A DNA stretch of 64,000 nucleotides from Pseudobacillus lumedeiriae (GCF_044891285.1 NZ_JAUIYO010000008.1:1-64000), one strand, 5' to 3'; numbered from the stretch's first letter, positions 8,955-18,181 are shown. A program made the numbers and translations. The notes: generated from the sequence alone by a model not told the origin.

Positions 8955-8983
8955 TTGATAAATAAAAAATGACCGCATAGTAT
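8955..8983 (+). promoter_or_regulatory. Promoter of the ABC-2/TetR operon, putative
   Basis: TTGATA (8955-8960) with TAGTAT (8978-8983) at 17-bp spacing, immediately before the TetR-type palindrome. The -10 is weak; a slightly shifted TATATA could be used instead. Confidence 0.45.
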
Positions 8984-8987
8984 ATAA

Positions 8988-9003
8988 GTGAGTAATCACT
9001 CAC
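8988..9003. promoter_or_regulatory. TetR-family operator
   Basis: GTGAGT-AATC-ACTCAC, a 16-bp dyad with perfect 6-bp arms between promoter and first gene. The operon's third gene is a TetR regulator, so autoregulated repression of the exporter is the natural reading. Confidence 0.65.
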
Positions 9004-9021
9004 TAAAGAGAGGTGGAAATC

Positions 9022-9747
9022 ATGGGAACAAAAAAGGCGTGTGTTTCCATTCGCGAAGTTTCGAAACAGTTTGGAAAACAGCAAGTGCTGAAACACATTA
9101 GTCTAGATGTGATGGAAGGTGAAATTTTTGGTTTACTGGGACCATCGGGTGCAGGCAAGACGACGCTTGTAAAGCAGTTAGCAGGGTTAGATGTCCCCAC
9201 ATCAGGAGAAAATTTTTTATTTGAAGAGAAGATGCCGTCCTTGAAGCTGATTGAAAAAATAGGGTATATGGCTCAATCTGATGCTCTATATGTGGAATTG
9301 TCCGCTAAAGAAAACTTGCAATTTTTTTCCGCCTTATACGGATTAAGAGGAAAGAAACAACAGCAAAGAATAGAAGAAGTGATGGAACTTGTTCAACTTT
9401 CAGAGCATCTTCATAAGCCGGTTTCTAGTTACTCTGGAGGAATGAAAAGAAGGCTTTCGTTAGCCATCGCACTGCTTCATGAGCCTGACATTTTAATTCT
9501 TGACGAACCGACTGTAGGCATTGACCCAGTACTGCGGAAAAGCATTTGGGAAGCCTTTTATACTTTAAAACAAAAAGGGATTACGCTCATTGTGACGACT
9601 CATGTAATGGATGAAGCAGAAAAGTGTGATCGGTTAGGATTGATTCGAGATGGCTGCCTAATTGCGGTTGGGACTCCAGATGACTTAAAAAGAAAAACAA
9701 ATACACAAACCATTGAAGAAGCGTTTCTCGTATATGGAGGTGCCTAA
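9022..9747 (+). CDS. ABC-2 exporter ATP-binding protein
   Basis: A 241-aa ATPase of the drug/Na+ export (CcmA/NatA-like) class. Walker A is GPSGAGKTT near residue 37, the signature YSGGMKRR near 137 and Walker B LILDEPT near 158. An earlier in-frame GTG at 9013 exists, but AGAGAGGTGG at 9006-9015 is correctly spaced for the ATG at 9022, which I chose. The permease starts 1 bp after the stop, so the pair is co-translated. Controlled by the operator at 8988-9003 and the TetR gene downstream. Confidence 0.9.
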   Translation: MGTKKACVSIREVSKQFGKQQVLKHISLDVMEGEIFGLLGPSGAGKTTLVKQLAGLDVPTSGENFLFEEKMPSLKLIEKIGYMAQSDALYVELSAKENLQFFSALYGLRGKKQQQRIEEVMELVQLSEHLHKPVSSYSGGMKRRLSLAIALLHEPDILILDEPTVGIDPVLRKSIWEAFYTLKQKGITLIVTTHVMDEAEKCDRLGLIRDGCLIAVGTPDDLKRKTNTQTIEEAFLVYGGA

Positions 9748-9748
9748 C

Positions 9749-10777
9749 ATGAGGATTACAGCATTAGTCATTAGGATCTTACGGCAGATCATACGGGATA
9801 AGAGGACGATGGGGCTTCTGATTTTTGCGCCGATTCTTGTATTAACGATGTTGTACTTAGTCTTTAACGGCAGCGATTATACACCAAAAATGGGGTTCGT
9901 TCATGTTCCTGTTTCTATTGTTGATCACATTGATACGTCCGATGCAATAATTACGGAATATCAGACTGAAAAAGAAGCGAAAGAAGATTTATCGAACCAA
10001 AAGATCGATGGGTATGTCATATTTAACAATCAATCGCCTGCGCTCTTTTTGGAAGGCAGCGATCCGACTGTAAATGAATCGGTCATCAAATGGGTTCAAA
10101 CAGCACTGGAGCCGCTGCAAGGAAAGGAGAATCATGTAAGGCTTAAAATGGATTTTCTTCATGGTTCAGCTGAGATGGGGCCATTTGATTATTTCGGTCC
10201 TGTATTACTTGGATTTTTTGTCTTTTTCTTTGTGTTTTTAATTGCGGGGGTGTCGTTTTTACGGGAACGAACAACGGGTACACTTGAACGGCTGCTTTCA
10301 ACGCCGCTGCGCAAATGGGAAATCGTGATTGGATATGTACTTGGATTTGGCATTTTTACTATGATCCAAGCAACAATTATTGCTGCTTATGCGATCTATG
10401 TGTTAGATATGTTGATGAAAGGTGCTTTTGGATATGTGCTGCTCATCACCTTGCTGCTTTCGTTAACCGCTCTTACACTTGGCATCTTATTATCTTCTTT
10501 TGCGAATAATGAGCTGCAAATGATTCAGTTTATTCCTATTGTCGTCGTCCCGCAATTTTTCTTTTCCGGATTATTCAATGTAGAGACGATTTCCGAATGG
10601 CTGAAGTGGATAGGGCCCATTACTCCTTTGTATTACGCTGCTGATGCGTTAAGGGATATTATGATCAGGGGATACGGATGGGAGAACATTTATAAGAACG
10701 TTCTTGTCTTGTTGGGCTTCTCGCTTTTGTTTATGATAGTAAATATCTTGGCACTTAAAAAATATCGGAAAATATAA
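9749..10777 (+). CDS. ABC-2 type permease
   Basis: A 342-aa membrane subunit with one N-terminal helix, a large extracellular loop (about residues 50-130) and five more helices. It ends with the ABC-2 arrangement in which IGPITPLYYAADALR precedes the last membrane segment. GGAGGTG at 9736-9742 selects the ATG at 9749 rather than an upstream in-frame start inside the ATPase gene. It forms the channel for the adjacent ATPase. The substrate is probably a drug, toxin or ion, not further predictable. Confidence 0.88.
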   Translation: MRITALVIRILRQIIRDKRTMGLLIFAPILVLTMLYLVFNGSDYTPKMGFVHVPVSIVDHIDTSDAIITEYQTEKEAKEDLSNQKIDGYVIFNNQSPALFLEGSDPTVNESVIKWVQTALEPLQGKENHVRLKMDFLHGSAEMGPFDYFGPVLLGFFVFFFVFLIAGVSFLRERTTGTLERLLSTPLRKWEIVIGYVLGFGIFTMIQATIIAAYAIYVLDMLMKGAFGYVLLITLLLSLTALTLGILLSSFANNELQMIQFIPIVVVPQFFFSGLFNVETISEWLKWIGPITPLYYAADALRDIMIRGYGWENIYKNVLVLLGFSLLFMIVNILALKKYRKI

Positions 10778-10795
10778 GGAGTAAAGGAGAGCGAG

Positions 10796-11467
10796 ATGTC
10801 TCAGCAGGAGAAAATGATCGAAGAACTCTTTCATAATGCCGAAGAATTAACAGAAAAACAGAAAAAGATCGTAGCAGCTGCTATTGATTCGTTTGCAGAG
10901 AAAGGATTTGCAGCCACCTCCACGAGCGAGATTGCGAAAAAAGCGGGGGTGGCGGAAGGGACGATATTTAGGCATTACAAAACGAAAAAAGATCTGCTGC
11001 TAGCAATTGTTGCCCCGACGATGGCGAAAATGATCGCCCCCTTTGTCATAAAAGATTTAAACAAAGTGTTGAACAAGGAATTTGAAAATGTGGAAGAATT
11101 TTTGAAGGCGATGATCGAGAATCGGGCCCAATTCTTGAAAAACAATATGCCGCTGTTTCGAATTCTTATCCAAGAAATTCCGTTTCAATCCGAAATGAGG
11201 GAACAATTCAAGGAGCACATCGCACAAAAAGTGTTTGAACGGCTTAGAGAAATGGTGGAACATTATCAGGCGAAAGGACAAATCATCGAGATGCCGCCGG
11301 TCACTGTGATACGAGTAGCAGCATCGGTTATTTTGGGGTATATCCTTGCCCGCTACTTGCTCGTTCCAGAGGGGGAATGGGACGATGATAGGGAGATTGA
11401 AAGAACGATCCAGCTTTTAATGAATGGATTATCTCCTGGGAAATACAAGGAAGATCTCAATCTTTAG
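10796..11467 (+). CDS. TetR family transcriptional regulator
   Basis: A 223-aa regulator. The N-terminal helix-turn-helix (about residues 38-70) contains TSTSEIAKKAGVAEGTIF; the rest is the helical ligand-binding domain. AAAGGAG at 10783-10789 precedes the ATG. It is the third gene of the ABC-2 exporter operon and probably represses it through the palindrome at 8988-9003. The inducer is likely a substrate of the exporter. Confidence 0.9.
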   Translation: MSQQEKMIEELFHNAEELTEKQKKIVAAAIDSFAEKGFAATSTSEIAKKAGVAEGTIFRHYKTKKDLLLAIVAPTMAKMIAPFVIKDLNKVLNKEFENVEEFLKAMIENRAQFLKNNMPLFRILIQEIPFQSEMREQFKEHIAQKVFERLREMVEHYQAKGQIIEMPPVTVIRVAASVILGYILARYLLVPEGEWDDDREIERTIQLLMNGLSPGKYKEDLNL

Positions 11468-11474
11468 ACGAAGA

Positions 11475-11525
11475 GAAAAGCTGTTCCTGTTCAGCCATTG
11501 ACTGAACGATGGAACAGCTTTTTTC
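11475..11525. terminator. Bidirectional terminator between convergent genes
   Basis: Stem AAAAGCTGTTCC/GGAACAGCTTTT with an internal TTCAG/CTGAA stem, and T-runs on both sides. It closes the TetR operon and the convergent PucR-like gene. Its sequence closely resembles the terminator at 15950-16003. Confidence 0.85.
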
Positions 11526-11551
11526 TAAACACATACGCTTTTGCCCTTTGA

Positions 11552-13372
11552 TTAGCGTACAAAGCTTTTCCACAAATGGCAGGCTAAAAGAATTTGCAGA
11601 AAGTCATCAGGATTGTTGAATTCCAGCTGCAGCAGTTCTTCAATTTTTTTGATCCGATGGTATAACGTATTGGTATGAATGTGAAGGTGTTTGGCTGTAT
11701 CGGTGTTGGATCTGTTTAATTCAATGTAGGTGAAAAGGGTGTTTTCTAAATCGTTATTCCGGGCTTTTTCTGTACGCAGAGGTGACAGGATATCGTTCGT
11801 AAAACGTTCGATTTCGTCAGGCGGCTGTGTAAGAAACAACCGATTAATGCCGATTTCTTCATAATTGATGATGCCTGTTTGATGGCGGCCAGTTAAATAC
11901 GTTAACGCTTTGTCTGCTTCATTGTAGCATGCAGCAATGCGGCTGATACCTTTGTAAGCGGTGCTTCCTCCAGCATATAAAGGAGGGTCTTCCCTGCTTT
12001 CCCATTGGGATATAGCAGCATGCAGCGTGGAGATTAAGTCTTTCATCTCGTAAGGGTTCTTGGCGGAAAATAGGATCGTTACTTTATGGTGAAATCCGAA
12101 AATAACTGTATTTTTTTCTGGAACTCTCTTTTTAATTTTAGAAGTGAGCCGGTGAATGATCGCTTCTAATGTTTGTAAGTCGGGATAGGAAGCAATTTCT
12201 AACAAATAGACAGTAAAACAAGAATAGGGACTGAGGCCAAGTGATTGAACCGCTTCTTCCGTAAAAAGAGAGTTTTTATTTTGTAATAATTCGTTGAATA
12301 GATCGTGTGTTTTTTTATAGTACACTTCTGCCTGTGTTTTTCTTTTGGTCAGTTCTAAAGCTAGAATAGAGCTCGCCTGCTCGATGGTTGTTTGATCAAG
12401 CTTTGAGAGGGGGCTGAATAAAGGAATAATAAAGCAGCCCAGCGTCACACGATTCGATAATAACGGGTACACGTAGCAGCTTATTGTCTTTTTATCCGTA
12501 AGGTCAATGTAAAAAGGTTCGCTTTTGGCCGCTAACAATCTGGAAATTTCATCATGACTGAAAGACGGATATGACAATGTTCTCTTTGGAAAAAATTCTG
12601 TATTAAGATAATCAAAAAAGAAAATGTCTCTTTTCATCATGCGATTTAGTTCTCGGATAATGAATTCGACACTTTGGTTTTGCAAAGAAAGTTTAGTCAG
12701 TGTTTCATGTACTTCTGCCCGCTTTGAGAGAAAGTCATTTTTCTCTTTTAATTGCGTCGTTAAAAGTGTGACTTCCTCTAAACGATCATTTGCTTTCTTG
12801 TATAGCTGAGCATTATGAATAGCAACCGCTGCCTGGGCAGCAAAACCTTGCAGTAAATGCAGATCTCGTTCGCTTAATTTCCCTTTTGCATCATATTGAT
12901 GAACGGTCATAACGCCAATCTTCTTTTCCTCCACGGAAACAGGGACAGAAATCAATGACTGTAATTTGGCGTTATCGTTTGCTTCTTGGATCGAGTGGAA
13001 ATGTTCTGTTGAAATGCCAGCCATTCCTTCATATATTTCCGGACGAGAGTAATAAATGACAGGGATTCCGTCCCTGAACACTTTGCCTGTAATGGATTCA
13101 CCTGTTTTTACTTTAATAGATTTCAGCTTTTCATTAAAGCCAACGGCGGCCCTTGGAATGAGACGTTCTGTTTCTATATCATACAGCTGCAAGTACCCGG
13201 CATCTGCTGCTGTAATCACTTGAAGAGCACTTGTAATGATTTTATTTAATACCTCTTCCAACTCAAGAGAGGAGGTGATGGCGCGGATGCTTTCGATCAT
13301 GCTTATCAGCTCACGATCATTTGCTTTCACTTCTTCTTTCAGCTTCTCATTCTCAAAACTGTCACTTTCCAT
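11552..13372 (-). CDS. GAF/PucR-type transcriptional regulator
   Basis: A 606-aa soluble regulator. An N-terminal helix is followed by a GAF domain (about residues 30-190), a coiled linker (about 195-230), a middle region of CdaR/GGDEF-like type (about 380-510) and a C-terminal PucR helix-turn-helix (about 540-600) with the hallmark NTDTAKHLHIHTNTLYHRI. Proteins of this design activate neighbouring catabolic genes in response to a metabolite. It is divergent from the DUF3100-like/amidohydrolase pair, its likely target, across a 150-bp gap. The effector is unknown. Confidence 0.85.
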   Translation of the reverse strand: MESDSFENEKLKEEVKANDRELISMIESIRAITSSLELEEVLNKIITSALQVITAADAGYLQLYDIETERLIPRAAVGFNEKLKSIKVKTGESITGKVFRDGIPVIYYSRPEIYEGMAGISTEHFHSIQEANDNAKLQSLISVPVSVEEKKIGVMTVHQYDAKGKLSERDLHLLQGFAAQAAVAIHNAQLYKKANDRLEEVTLLTTQLKEKNDFLSKRAEVHETLTKLSLQNQSVEFIIRELNRMMKRDIFFFDYLNTEFFPKRTLSYPSFSHDEISRLLAAKSEPFYIDLTDKKTISCYVYPLLSNRVTLGCFIIPLFSPLSKLDQTTIEQASSILALELTKRKTQAEVYYKKTHDLFNELLQNKNSLFTEEAVQSLGLSPYSCFTVYLLEIASYPDLQTLEAIIHRLTSKIKKRVPEKNTVIFGFHHKVTILFSAKNPYEMKDLISTLHAAISQWESREDPPLYAGGSTAYKGISRIAACYNEADKALTYLTGRHQTGIINYEEIGINRLFLTQPPDEIERFTNDILSPLRTEKARNNDLENTLFTYIELNRSNTDTAKHLHIHTNTLYHRIKKIEELLQLEFNNPDDFLQILLACHLWKSFVR

Positions 13373-13522
13373 TATTTCACTTCCTTTTGTTGAATCATCT
13401 AATATTATATGAATTCTGTTGTGGAATCAAACATTGAAAATGTTATCAGATAATTTATTATATTCAATACAAAAAGAAAATAAAAATTCAGCATTTTTTA
13501 AAGATAAGGAGAAGAAAACATC

Positions 13523-14680
13523 ATGAGTGAACCAATCGTAGCAGCTTTGTTATTATTTTTATTAATTGCTTTGGGGGAATTTCTTTCTATTATTTCTAGA
13601 GCGAGAATTCCAATGTTACTCGTTGTCTTCATCGGTTATTTTGCCTTGATATGGACAGGCATATTCCCGAAAGAGATTGTTGATCATTCAAAACTAGGAG
13701 CTTTTGGCTCTATTATCGTCGCTCCTGTCATTGTTCATATGGGAACGATGATTCCATTTCGGGTGTTAAAAGATCAAATAAAGGCGGTCGGTATTTCCTT
13801 AGCAGGAGTGATTTCTGCTACTGTTTTAATCTTGCTTGTAGCGGCACCGATCATTGGTTACGATGCAGCTGTTGCTGGAACAGGTCCATTAACAGGCGGA
13901 TTGCTATCTTTCTTAGTTACTTCGCAAAAGCTTCAAGAATTAGGGCTTGTCAGTTTACTAGCTATTCCTGTATTAATCATTGGTTTACAAAGTGTTGTAG
14001 GAATGCCTATTGCCGGAAATATGCTGCGCAGATATGCTCAGAAATTTATAGCTGCGACGGATGTAGCCGCTTATGCAGCGAAGGAAACAAATGCAGGGGA
14101 AGAGCAGCAGAAAGGCTGGCTTTCAGAAAGATATCAAACACAAGTGATTTTATTACTACAATTGTTTATTGGCGGCGCGATTGCTATTGGACTAGATAAA
14201 TTAACTGGGGTTAACTATAGTATTTGGGCGCTCGTGATCGGATTTATAGGTGCTTATATTGGTTTTTACCAAAACAAGATGATGGAGCGGGCCAATTCAT
14301 TTGGAATTAGCATGGTGGGAATTATCTTCCTGATCATTGCTTCGATGAATAGCGTGACATTCGAGATGTTTATTGACAACTTGCCAAAAGTACTAGTTAT
14401 TCTTGTTGTAGGCGCCATAGGCATTATGATCGGGGGGTATGCGGCCTCTAAGTTGTTTAAATGGGACCCATTGAAAGGAATACCTGTAGCCTTGACGGCT
14501 ATGTTTGGTTTTCCGGGTGATTTTATTCTTTGTGAGGAGATCAGCCGAAGTGTAGGAAAGAATGAGCAGGAAAGACAGGCTATTCTTGATGAAATCTTAA
14601 CACCAATGCTTGTCGGAGGTTTTACAACCGTTACCGCGGCTTCGGTTATTATTGCGAGTATTTTGATTCAGACGTTATAA
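13523..14680 (+). CDS. DUF3100-like integral membrane protein
   Basis: A 385-aa protein with about eleven hydrophobic segments and few charged loops. I recognise it as resembling DUF3100 proteins, a family of probable transporters often found beside M20 amidohydrolases. AAGGAGAAG at about 13507 supports the ATG. It lies 75 bp before the amidohydrolase and divergent from the PucR-like regulator. The arrangement suggests uptake of an N-acylated or amide-linked compound that the amidohydrolase then cleaves. Direct evidence for transport is absent. Confidence 0.75.
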   Translation: MSEPIVAALLLFLLIALGEFLSIISRARIPMLLVVFIGYFALIWTGIFPKEIVDHSKLGAFGSIIVAPVIVHMGTMIPFRVLKDQIKAVGISLAGVISATVLILLVAAPIIGYDAAVAGTGPLTGGLLSFLVTSQKLQELGLVSLLAIPVLIIGLQSVVGMPIAGNMLRRYAQKFIAATDVAAYAAKETNAGEEQQKGWLSERYQTQVILLLQLFIGGAIAIGLDKLTGVNYSIWALVIGFIGAYIGFYQNKMMERANSFGISMVGIIFLIIASMNSVTFEMFIDNLPKVLVILVVGAIGIMIGGYAASKLFKWDPLKGIPVALTAMFGFPGDFILCEEISRSVGKNEQERQAILDEILTPMLVGGFTTVTAASVIIASILIQTL

Positions 14681-14755
14681 AGTGATCAGGTGTATTTAAA
14701 GTAAACATTCTTTGCGATTTTGCGATATATTACATTTTTCAAGGAGCTGTATAAA

Positions 14756-15937
14756 ATGGAGAAATTATATCAACTATTAGACGATGCTTACAATGAAATG
14801 GTGGACATCCGCCGTTATCTTCACCAACATCCAGAGCTTTCATTTGAAGAGGTGGAAACACCAAAATATATTGCTGAATACCATGAGAAATTAGGACATG
14901 AAGTTCGAACCGAAGTAGGGGGGCGCGGCGTTGTCGCAACGCTGCGCGGTGGAAAACCCGGACAAACGGTTGCTTTACGTGCTGATTTTGATGCTTTGCC
15001 GATCCAGGAAGAAACCGATGTGCCATACAAATCGCAGGTAGCCGGAGTGATGCATGCATGCGGACATGACAGCCATACAGCAACACTTCTTGTCTTAGCG
15101 AAAGTGTTAAATAAGATGAAAGATGAAATAGAAGGCAATGTTGTCTTTATTCATCAGCATGCTGAAGAGGTGCTTCCAGGCGGAGCAATTGCTATGATTG
15201 AGGATGGCTGCTTGGATGGTGTAGATGTCATTTTTGGTCAGCATATTTGGTCTACAGAGCCGGTAGGAACGATTGAATACCGGACAGGCCCGATCATGGC
15301 TGCTGCTGACTTTTTCAAGATAAAAATTCAAGGAAAAGGCGGGCATGGATCACAGCCGCACCACACAAGAGACAGTGTAGTCATCGGTGCCCAGCTCGTC
15401 GGCAGCTTGCAGCAAATTGTTTCCCGCAGAATTGATCCGCTTGATACGGCTGTGCTCTCTGTCGGTTCGTTTGAAGCGAAAAATGCGCCAAATGTGATCG
15501 CTGACACAGCTTTATTATCAGGAACAGTGAGAACATTTAAAGAAAGCACACGTGAATATATCGAGCAGGAAATCGAGCGTATTACAAAAGGCACTTGTGC
15601 TGCCAGCGATGTAGAATATACGTATGAATACCAAAAAGGTTACCCGGCAACGACTAATCCAAAAGAAGAAACTGAGTTTGTAATGGAACTTGCGAAAAAC
15701 GTTCCTGGTGTAACAGCAGTGAAGGAATGCGCACCGCAAATGGGCGGAGAAGACTTTGCCTACTACCTTCAGCATGTGAAAGGGGCTTTTTTCTTTACGG
15801 GTGCTCACAATCCAGAAGTAGGAGCCGTTTATCCTCATCATCATCCAAAGTTCAACATTGATGAACGGGGCATGCTGTTAGCAGCAAAAACATTAGGAGC
15901 GGCCACTTTGACTTACTTAGAAAAAGGCAGCTGCTAA
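14756..15937 (+). CDS. M20 family metallopeptidase (amidohydrolase)
   Basis: A 393-aa cytoplasmic enzyme of the aminoacylase/IAA-amino-acid-hydrolase branch of M20. Metal and catalytic residues are all visible: HACGHDSHT near residue 100, HQHAEE near 135, GQHIWS near 160 and the C-terminal HPHHHPKF. A dimerisation domain begins around 180 (GKGGHGSQPH). AAGGAG at 14741-14746 selects the ATG at 14756 over an in-frame start 36 bp upstream. It probably hydrolyses an N-acyl amino acid or related amide imported by the neighbouring membrane protein. The specific substrate is unknown. Confidence 0.9.
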   Translation: MEKLYQLLDDAYNEMVDIRRYLHQHPELSFEEVETPKYIAEYHEKLGHEVRTEVGGRGVVATLRGGKPGQTVALRADFDALPIQEETDVPYKSQVAGVMHACGHDSHTATLLVLAKVLNKMKDEIEGNVVFIHQHAEEVLPGGAIAMIEDGCLDGVDVIFGQHIWSTEPVGTIEYRTGPIMAAADFFKIKIQGKGGHGSQPHHTRDSVVIGAQLVGSLQQIVSRRIDPLDTAVLSVGSFEAKNAPNVIADTALLSGTVRTFKESTREYIEQEIERITKGTCAASDVEYTYEYQKGYPATTNPKEETEFVMELAKNVPGVTAVKECAPQMGGEDFAYYLQHVKGAFFFTGAHNPEVGAVYPHHHPKFNIDERGMLLAAKTLGAATLTYLEKGSC

Positions 15938-15949
15938 TATCGAAACATA

Positions 15950-16003
15950 AAAAGAAGCTGTTCCTTTTCAGTTAGTTGTTGACTGAAGGAACAGCTTTTT
16001 TTA
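15950..16003. terminator. Bidirectional terminator after the amidohydrolase
   Basis: AAGCTGTTCCTT/AGGAACAGCTT stem with an inner TTCAGT/ACTGAA stem and a T-run, also serving the convergent ytoQ gene. Nearly the same hairpin occurs at 11475-11525, on the other side of the regulator/transporter/hydrolase cassette. Confidence 0.85.
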
Positions 16004-16441
16004 ATCGAATATATAAGCAAGTGTCTTCATCGCCTGGTCGACAGTTTCGACTGTGACGTTAGCTTTTCTGGATAATTCTTTTAACGGGTGATGCAGCGAC
16101 TCGGGACGAATCAAAATGAGCGGCTTGTCTAAAGTGATGGCAGCACTCGCATCCATCGCTGTGTTCCACTGCTTGTACTTTTCACCGAACAACGCAATGA
16201 CAAGATCCGCTTTTTGCATAAGCACTTCCGTACGCAAGTTATTAAAGCTGGATGCTGCCGCATCGCGAAAAATGGCGCTCGGCTGCTTACCTAAAATTTC
16301 TTCGCCAATATAATCCGAGCGATCGTGGTTTTCCATCGGTCCGACAAAATCGATTGGGAGCTGAAGTGCAGCTGCTTTTTGTTTAATTTCTTCCCGCCAA
16401 GAACTATGGATTTCTCCAGCTAAATAAACAGTCAACTTCAT
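16001..16441 (-). CDS. ytoQ: YtoQ family protein
   Basis: A 146-aa soluble protein starting MKLTVYLAGEIHSSWREEI, which I recognise as B. subtilis YtoQ (148 aa). The fold resembles nucleoside 2-deoxyribosyltransferases (an early LAGEIHS strand-loop and a central DLVIALFGEKYKQWN segment), but the catalytic role is unproven. An in-frame ATG 48 bp upstream exists. AGGGGGA just before the internal start makes the 146-aa form the better choice. Transcribed singly, convergent with the amidohydrolase. Confidence 0.85.
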   Translation of the reverse strand: MKLTVYLAGEIHSSWREEIKQKAAALQLPIDFVGPMENHDRSDYIGEEILGKQPSAIFRDAAASSFNNLRTEVLMQKADLVIALFGEKYKQWNTAMDASAAITLDKPLILIRPESLHHPLKELSRKANVTVETVDQAMKTLAYIFD

Positions 16442-16576
16442 TGTTGATCCCCCTAACAAATATTTCCTATAGTATAGCATTCTTTTCAATTTTAGTTAAG
16501 CTCCTGACACTTTTGCAGTTTTATGGATATGGGATATAATGAAGAGGAATTCTATTATAAAAGGTGGTTTTTAACG

Positions 16577-16927
16577 ATGACAAATCAAAATGAAAATACG
16601 ACTTTACCTCCAAAAACGTGTACGATTGAACGTTTAGTGACGGTTCCAGCAGACGTTCAAAAAGTGCTTAATGGACAAAAAACAGCAACACGCCGTAATG
16701 GAAGATATGCGGATATCGGCGAAATTATGACGCTTGAAGGCCAAGAATTTGTCGTTGAGAGCGTGTATTCACAGTCGCTTGGAGAATTGACGGATGAACA
16801 TGCGCGGCAAGAAGGATATGGAAGCTTGGAAGAGTATAAGGAGTCCATTTTGTCTATGCATCCTGGTATGCCATGGGTACCGAGCATGAGAGTGTGGGTT
16901 CATGAGTTCAGTCCAGTACAAAAGTGA
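16577..16927 (+). CDS. ASCH domain protein
   Basis: A 116-aa soluble protein. Its centre (about residues 20-75) carries the ASCH pattern: a conserved KTATRRNG segment, a GEIMTLEG strand and a following helix. ASCH domains are PUA-like and are thought to bind RNA or nucleic-acid bases. AAAAGGTGG at about 16559-16567 fits the ATG at 16577. An upstream in-frame ATG at 16523 lacks a ribosome site. The next gene follows after 12 bp and may be co-transcribed. Confidence 0.8.
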   Translation: MTNQNENTTLPPKTCTIERLVTVPADVQKVLNGQKTATRRNGRYADIGEIMTLEGQEFVVESVYSQSLGELTDEHARQEGYGSLEEYKESILSMHPGMPWVPSMRVWVHEFSPVQK

Positions 16928-16939
16928 TTTTCTTGAGCA

Positions 16940-17380
16940 ATGAACAGCATCTATCAACTTCTTTTGTATATACACATTTCTAGCACGATCGCATCTATTG
17001 GTCCCTTTTTCATTTTAATCCCATTGACGAAAAAAATGCGCGGGGCTGAAGCTGGTGTGCAGCAAGCTTATTTGCATGTATTTATCCTTGCAGTCAGGCT
17101 TGTGAAGCATGGGGGACACGTGTTAGTTGCATCTGGTGCATTACTGATTATGAATGGACCGTGGCCATGGGGAACATCCTGGGTCATTATGACGATTGTT
17201 ATTATGTTTAGTTCAGCATTTTTCCTTGCCCGGGCCTTCTCGCCAACCATTAAAAAGTTTTCCCAGCCTGAAGCCAATAAACAGGCTTTAGTGGACAAGC
17301 TTTATCGGTCTGCGTGGATTTATGTTTTTTTATTAATGTTAATGTTATGGTTCATGACAGCAAAGCCTGTTCTATGGTGA
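16940..17380 (+). CDS. DUF2269-like membrane protein
   Basis: A 146-aa protein with four predicted helices (about residues 5-27, 50-70, 76-98 and 122-142). The first helix contains YIHISSTIASIG, which resembles the histidine-bearing start of DUF2269 membrane proteins. The ribosome binding site is weak, and translation may depend on coupling to the ASCH gene 12 bp upstream. Function unknown. Confidence 0.7.
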   Translation: MNSIYQLLLYIHISSTIASIGPFFILIPLTKKMRGAEAGVQQAYLHVFILAVRLVKHGGHVLVASGALLIMNGPWPWGTSWVIMTIVIMFSSAFFLARAFSPTIKKFSQPEANKQALVDKLYRSAWIYVFLLMLMLWFMTAKPVLW

Positions 17381-17420
17381 AACAAAAGAAATATATCTTT
17401 ATCTGAATATAATGATTAAA

Positions 17421-17466
17421 GAGAAATTGCCGCTTTCTAAAAACAGAAAGCGGCAATTTCTCTTTG
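17421..17466 (+). terminator. Hairpin terminator
   Basis: Long perfect stem GAGAAATTGCCGCTTTCT / AGAAAGCGGCAATTTCTC followed by TTTG. It ends the ASCH/DUF2269-like transcript. Confidence 0.8.
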
Positions 17467-17538
17467 TTAAATAAGCTTATTGATGGAAGTCACTTTACTA
17501 CGATAATGTGCTGATATAATAAAATTTTCTAAAAACAA

Positions 17539-17568
17539 TTGACTAATGTTTTTTCTTGAGCTTATAAT
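17539..17568 (+). promoter_or_regulatory. Promoter of hutP
   Basis: TTGACT (17539-17544) and a perfect TATAAT (17563-17568), 18-bp spacing, about 55 bp before the hutP start. Confidence 0.7.
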
Positions 17569-17622
17569 AATAAACAAGTAAATAGTGAATAGTCTTTATT
17601 TTCTGTTTTAGGTGGTGTTTGA

Positions 17623-18060
17623 ATGTCACAAATAGTTCCACTCGGAAAGATCGCCACCTTGCTTGCTATGCTGGGTGACAAGGAACGCAGCCCTTTTGAG
17701 TCAATGTTCGGTGAAGTAACATTTTGTCAGGGAAAAGTTGGTTCAATGAACATGCAGAAAGTGATTTCGGCTGTTGAAACAGCGGTAAAAAGAAATCAAT
17801 TGATTAAAGAGGATGTGTATAGAGAAACACATGCTTTATATCATGCTATTCTTGAAGCGCTTGAAGGAGTAACAAGAGGTCAGCTTGCTATTGGCGAGAT
17901 GATGAGAACAGTAGGACTTCGTTTTGCTGTCGTACGGGGAAAACCGTACGATCAGGAGAAAGAAGGCGAGTGGATTGCAGTCGCTTTTTATGGAACGATT
18001 GGCGCGCCTGTAAAAGGGCTGGAACACGAGGCGCTTGGACTTGGTGTCAATCATATTTAA
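17623..18060 (+). CDS. hutP: HutP, histidine-responsive antiterminator
   Basis: A 145-aa RNA-binding protein. In the presence of L-histidine and Mg2+ it binds the nascent leader between hutP and hutH and prevents termination. The metal/ligand histidines of B. subtilis HutP (73, 77, 138) correspond here to His70, His74 (RETHALYHAIL) and His135 (GLEHEALGLG), all at the same -3 offset. GGTGG before the ATG is the ribosome binding site. Its target RNA, three NAG triplets next to a terminator, lies directly downstream at 18182-18250. Confidence 0.95.
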   Translation: MSQIVPLGKIATLLAMLGDKERSPFESMFGEVTFCQGKVGSMNMQKVISAVETAVKRNQLIKEDVYRETHALYHAILEALEGVTRGQLAIGEMMRTVGLRFAVVRGKPYDQEKEGEWIAVAFYGTIGAPVKGLEHEALGLGVNHI

Positions 18061-18181
18061 TAAAAGTCTATTATCGTACAGCCAGCAAATGAAGAAAGCT
18101 GATGCAAGCAATTAGATGCATCGATCTTCCGCACATAGTTGTACCGTTGACAACCTTAATTGAATATAATAATCATGACCT

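Noticed and set aside
14739..15844. Several minus-strand frames inside the amidohydrolase gene
   Set aside because: All are antisense shadows of a gene with complete catalytic motifs. None has a ribosome site or plausible product.
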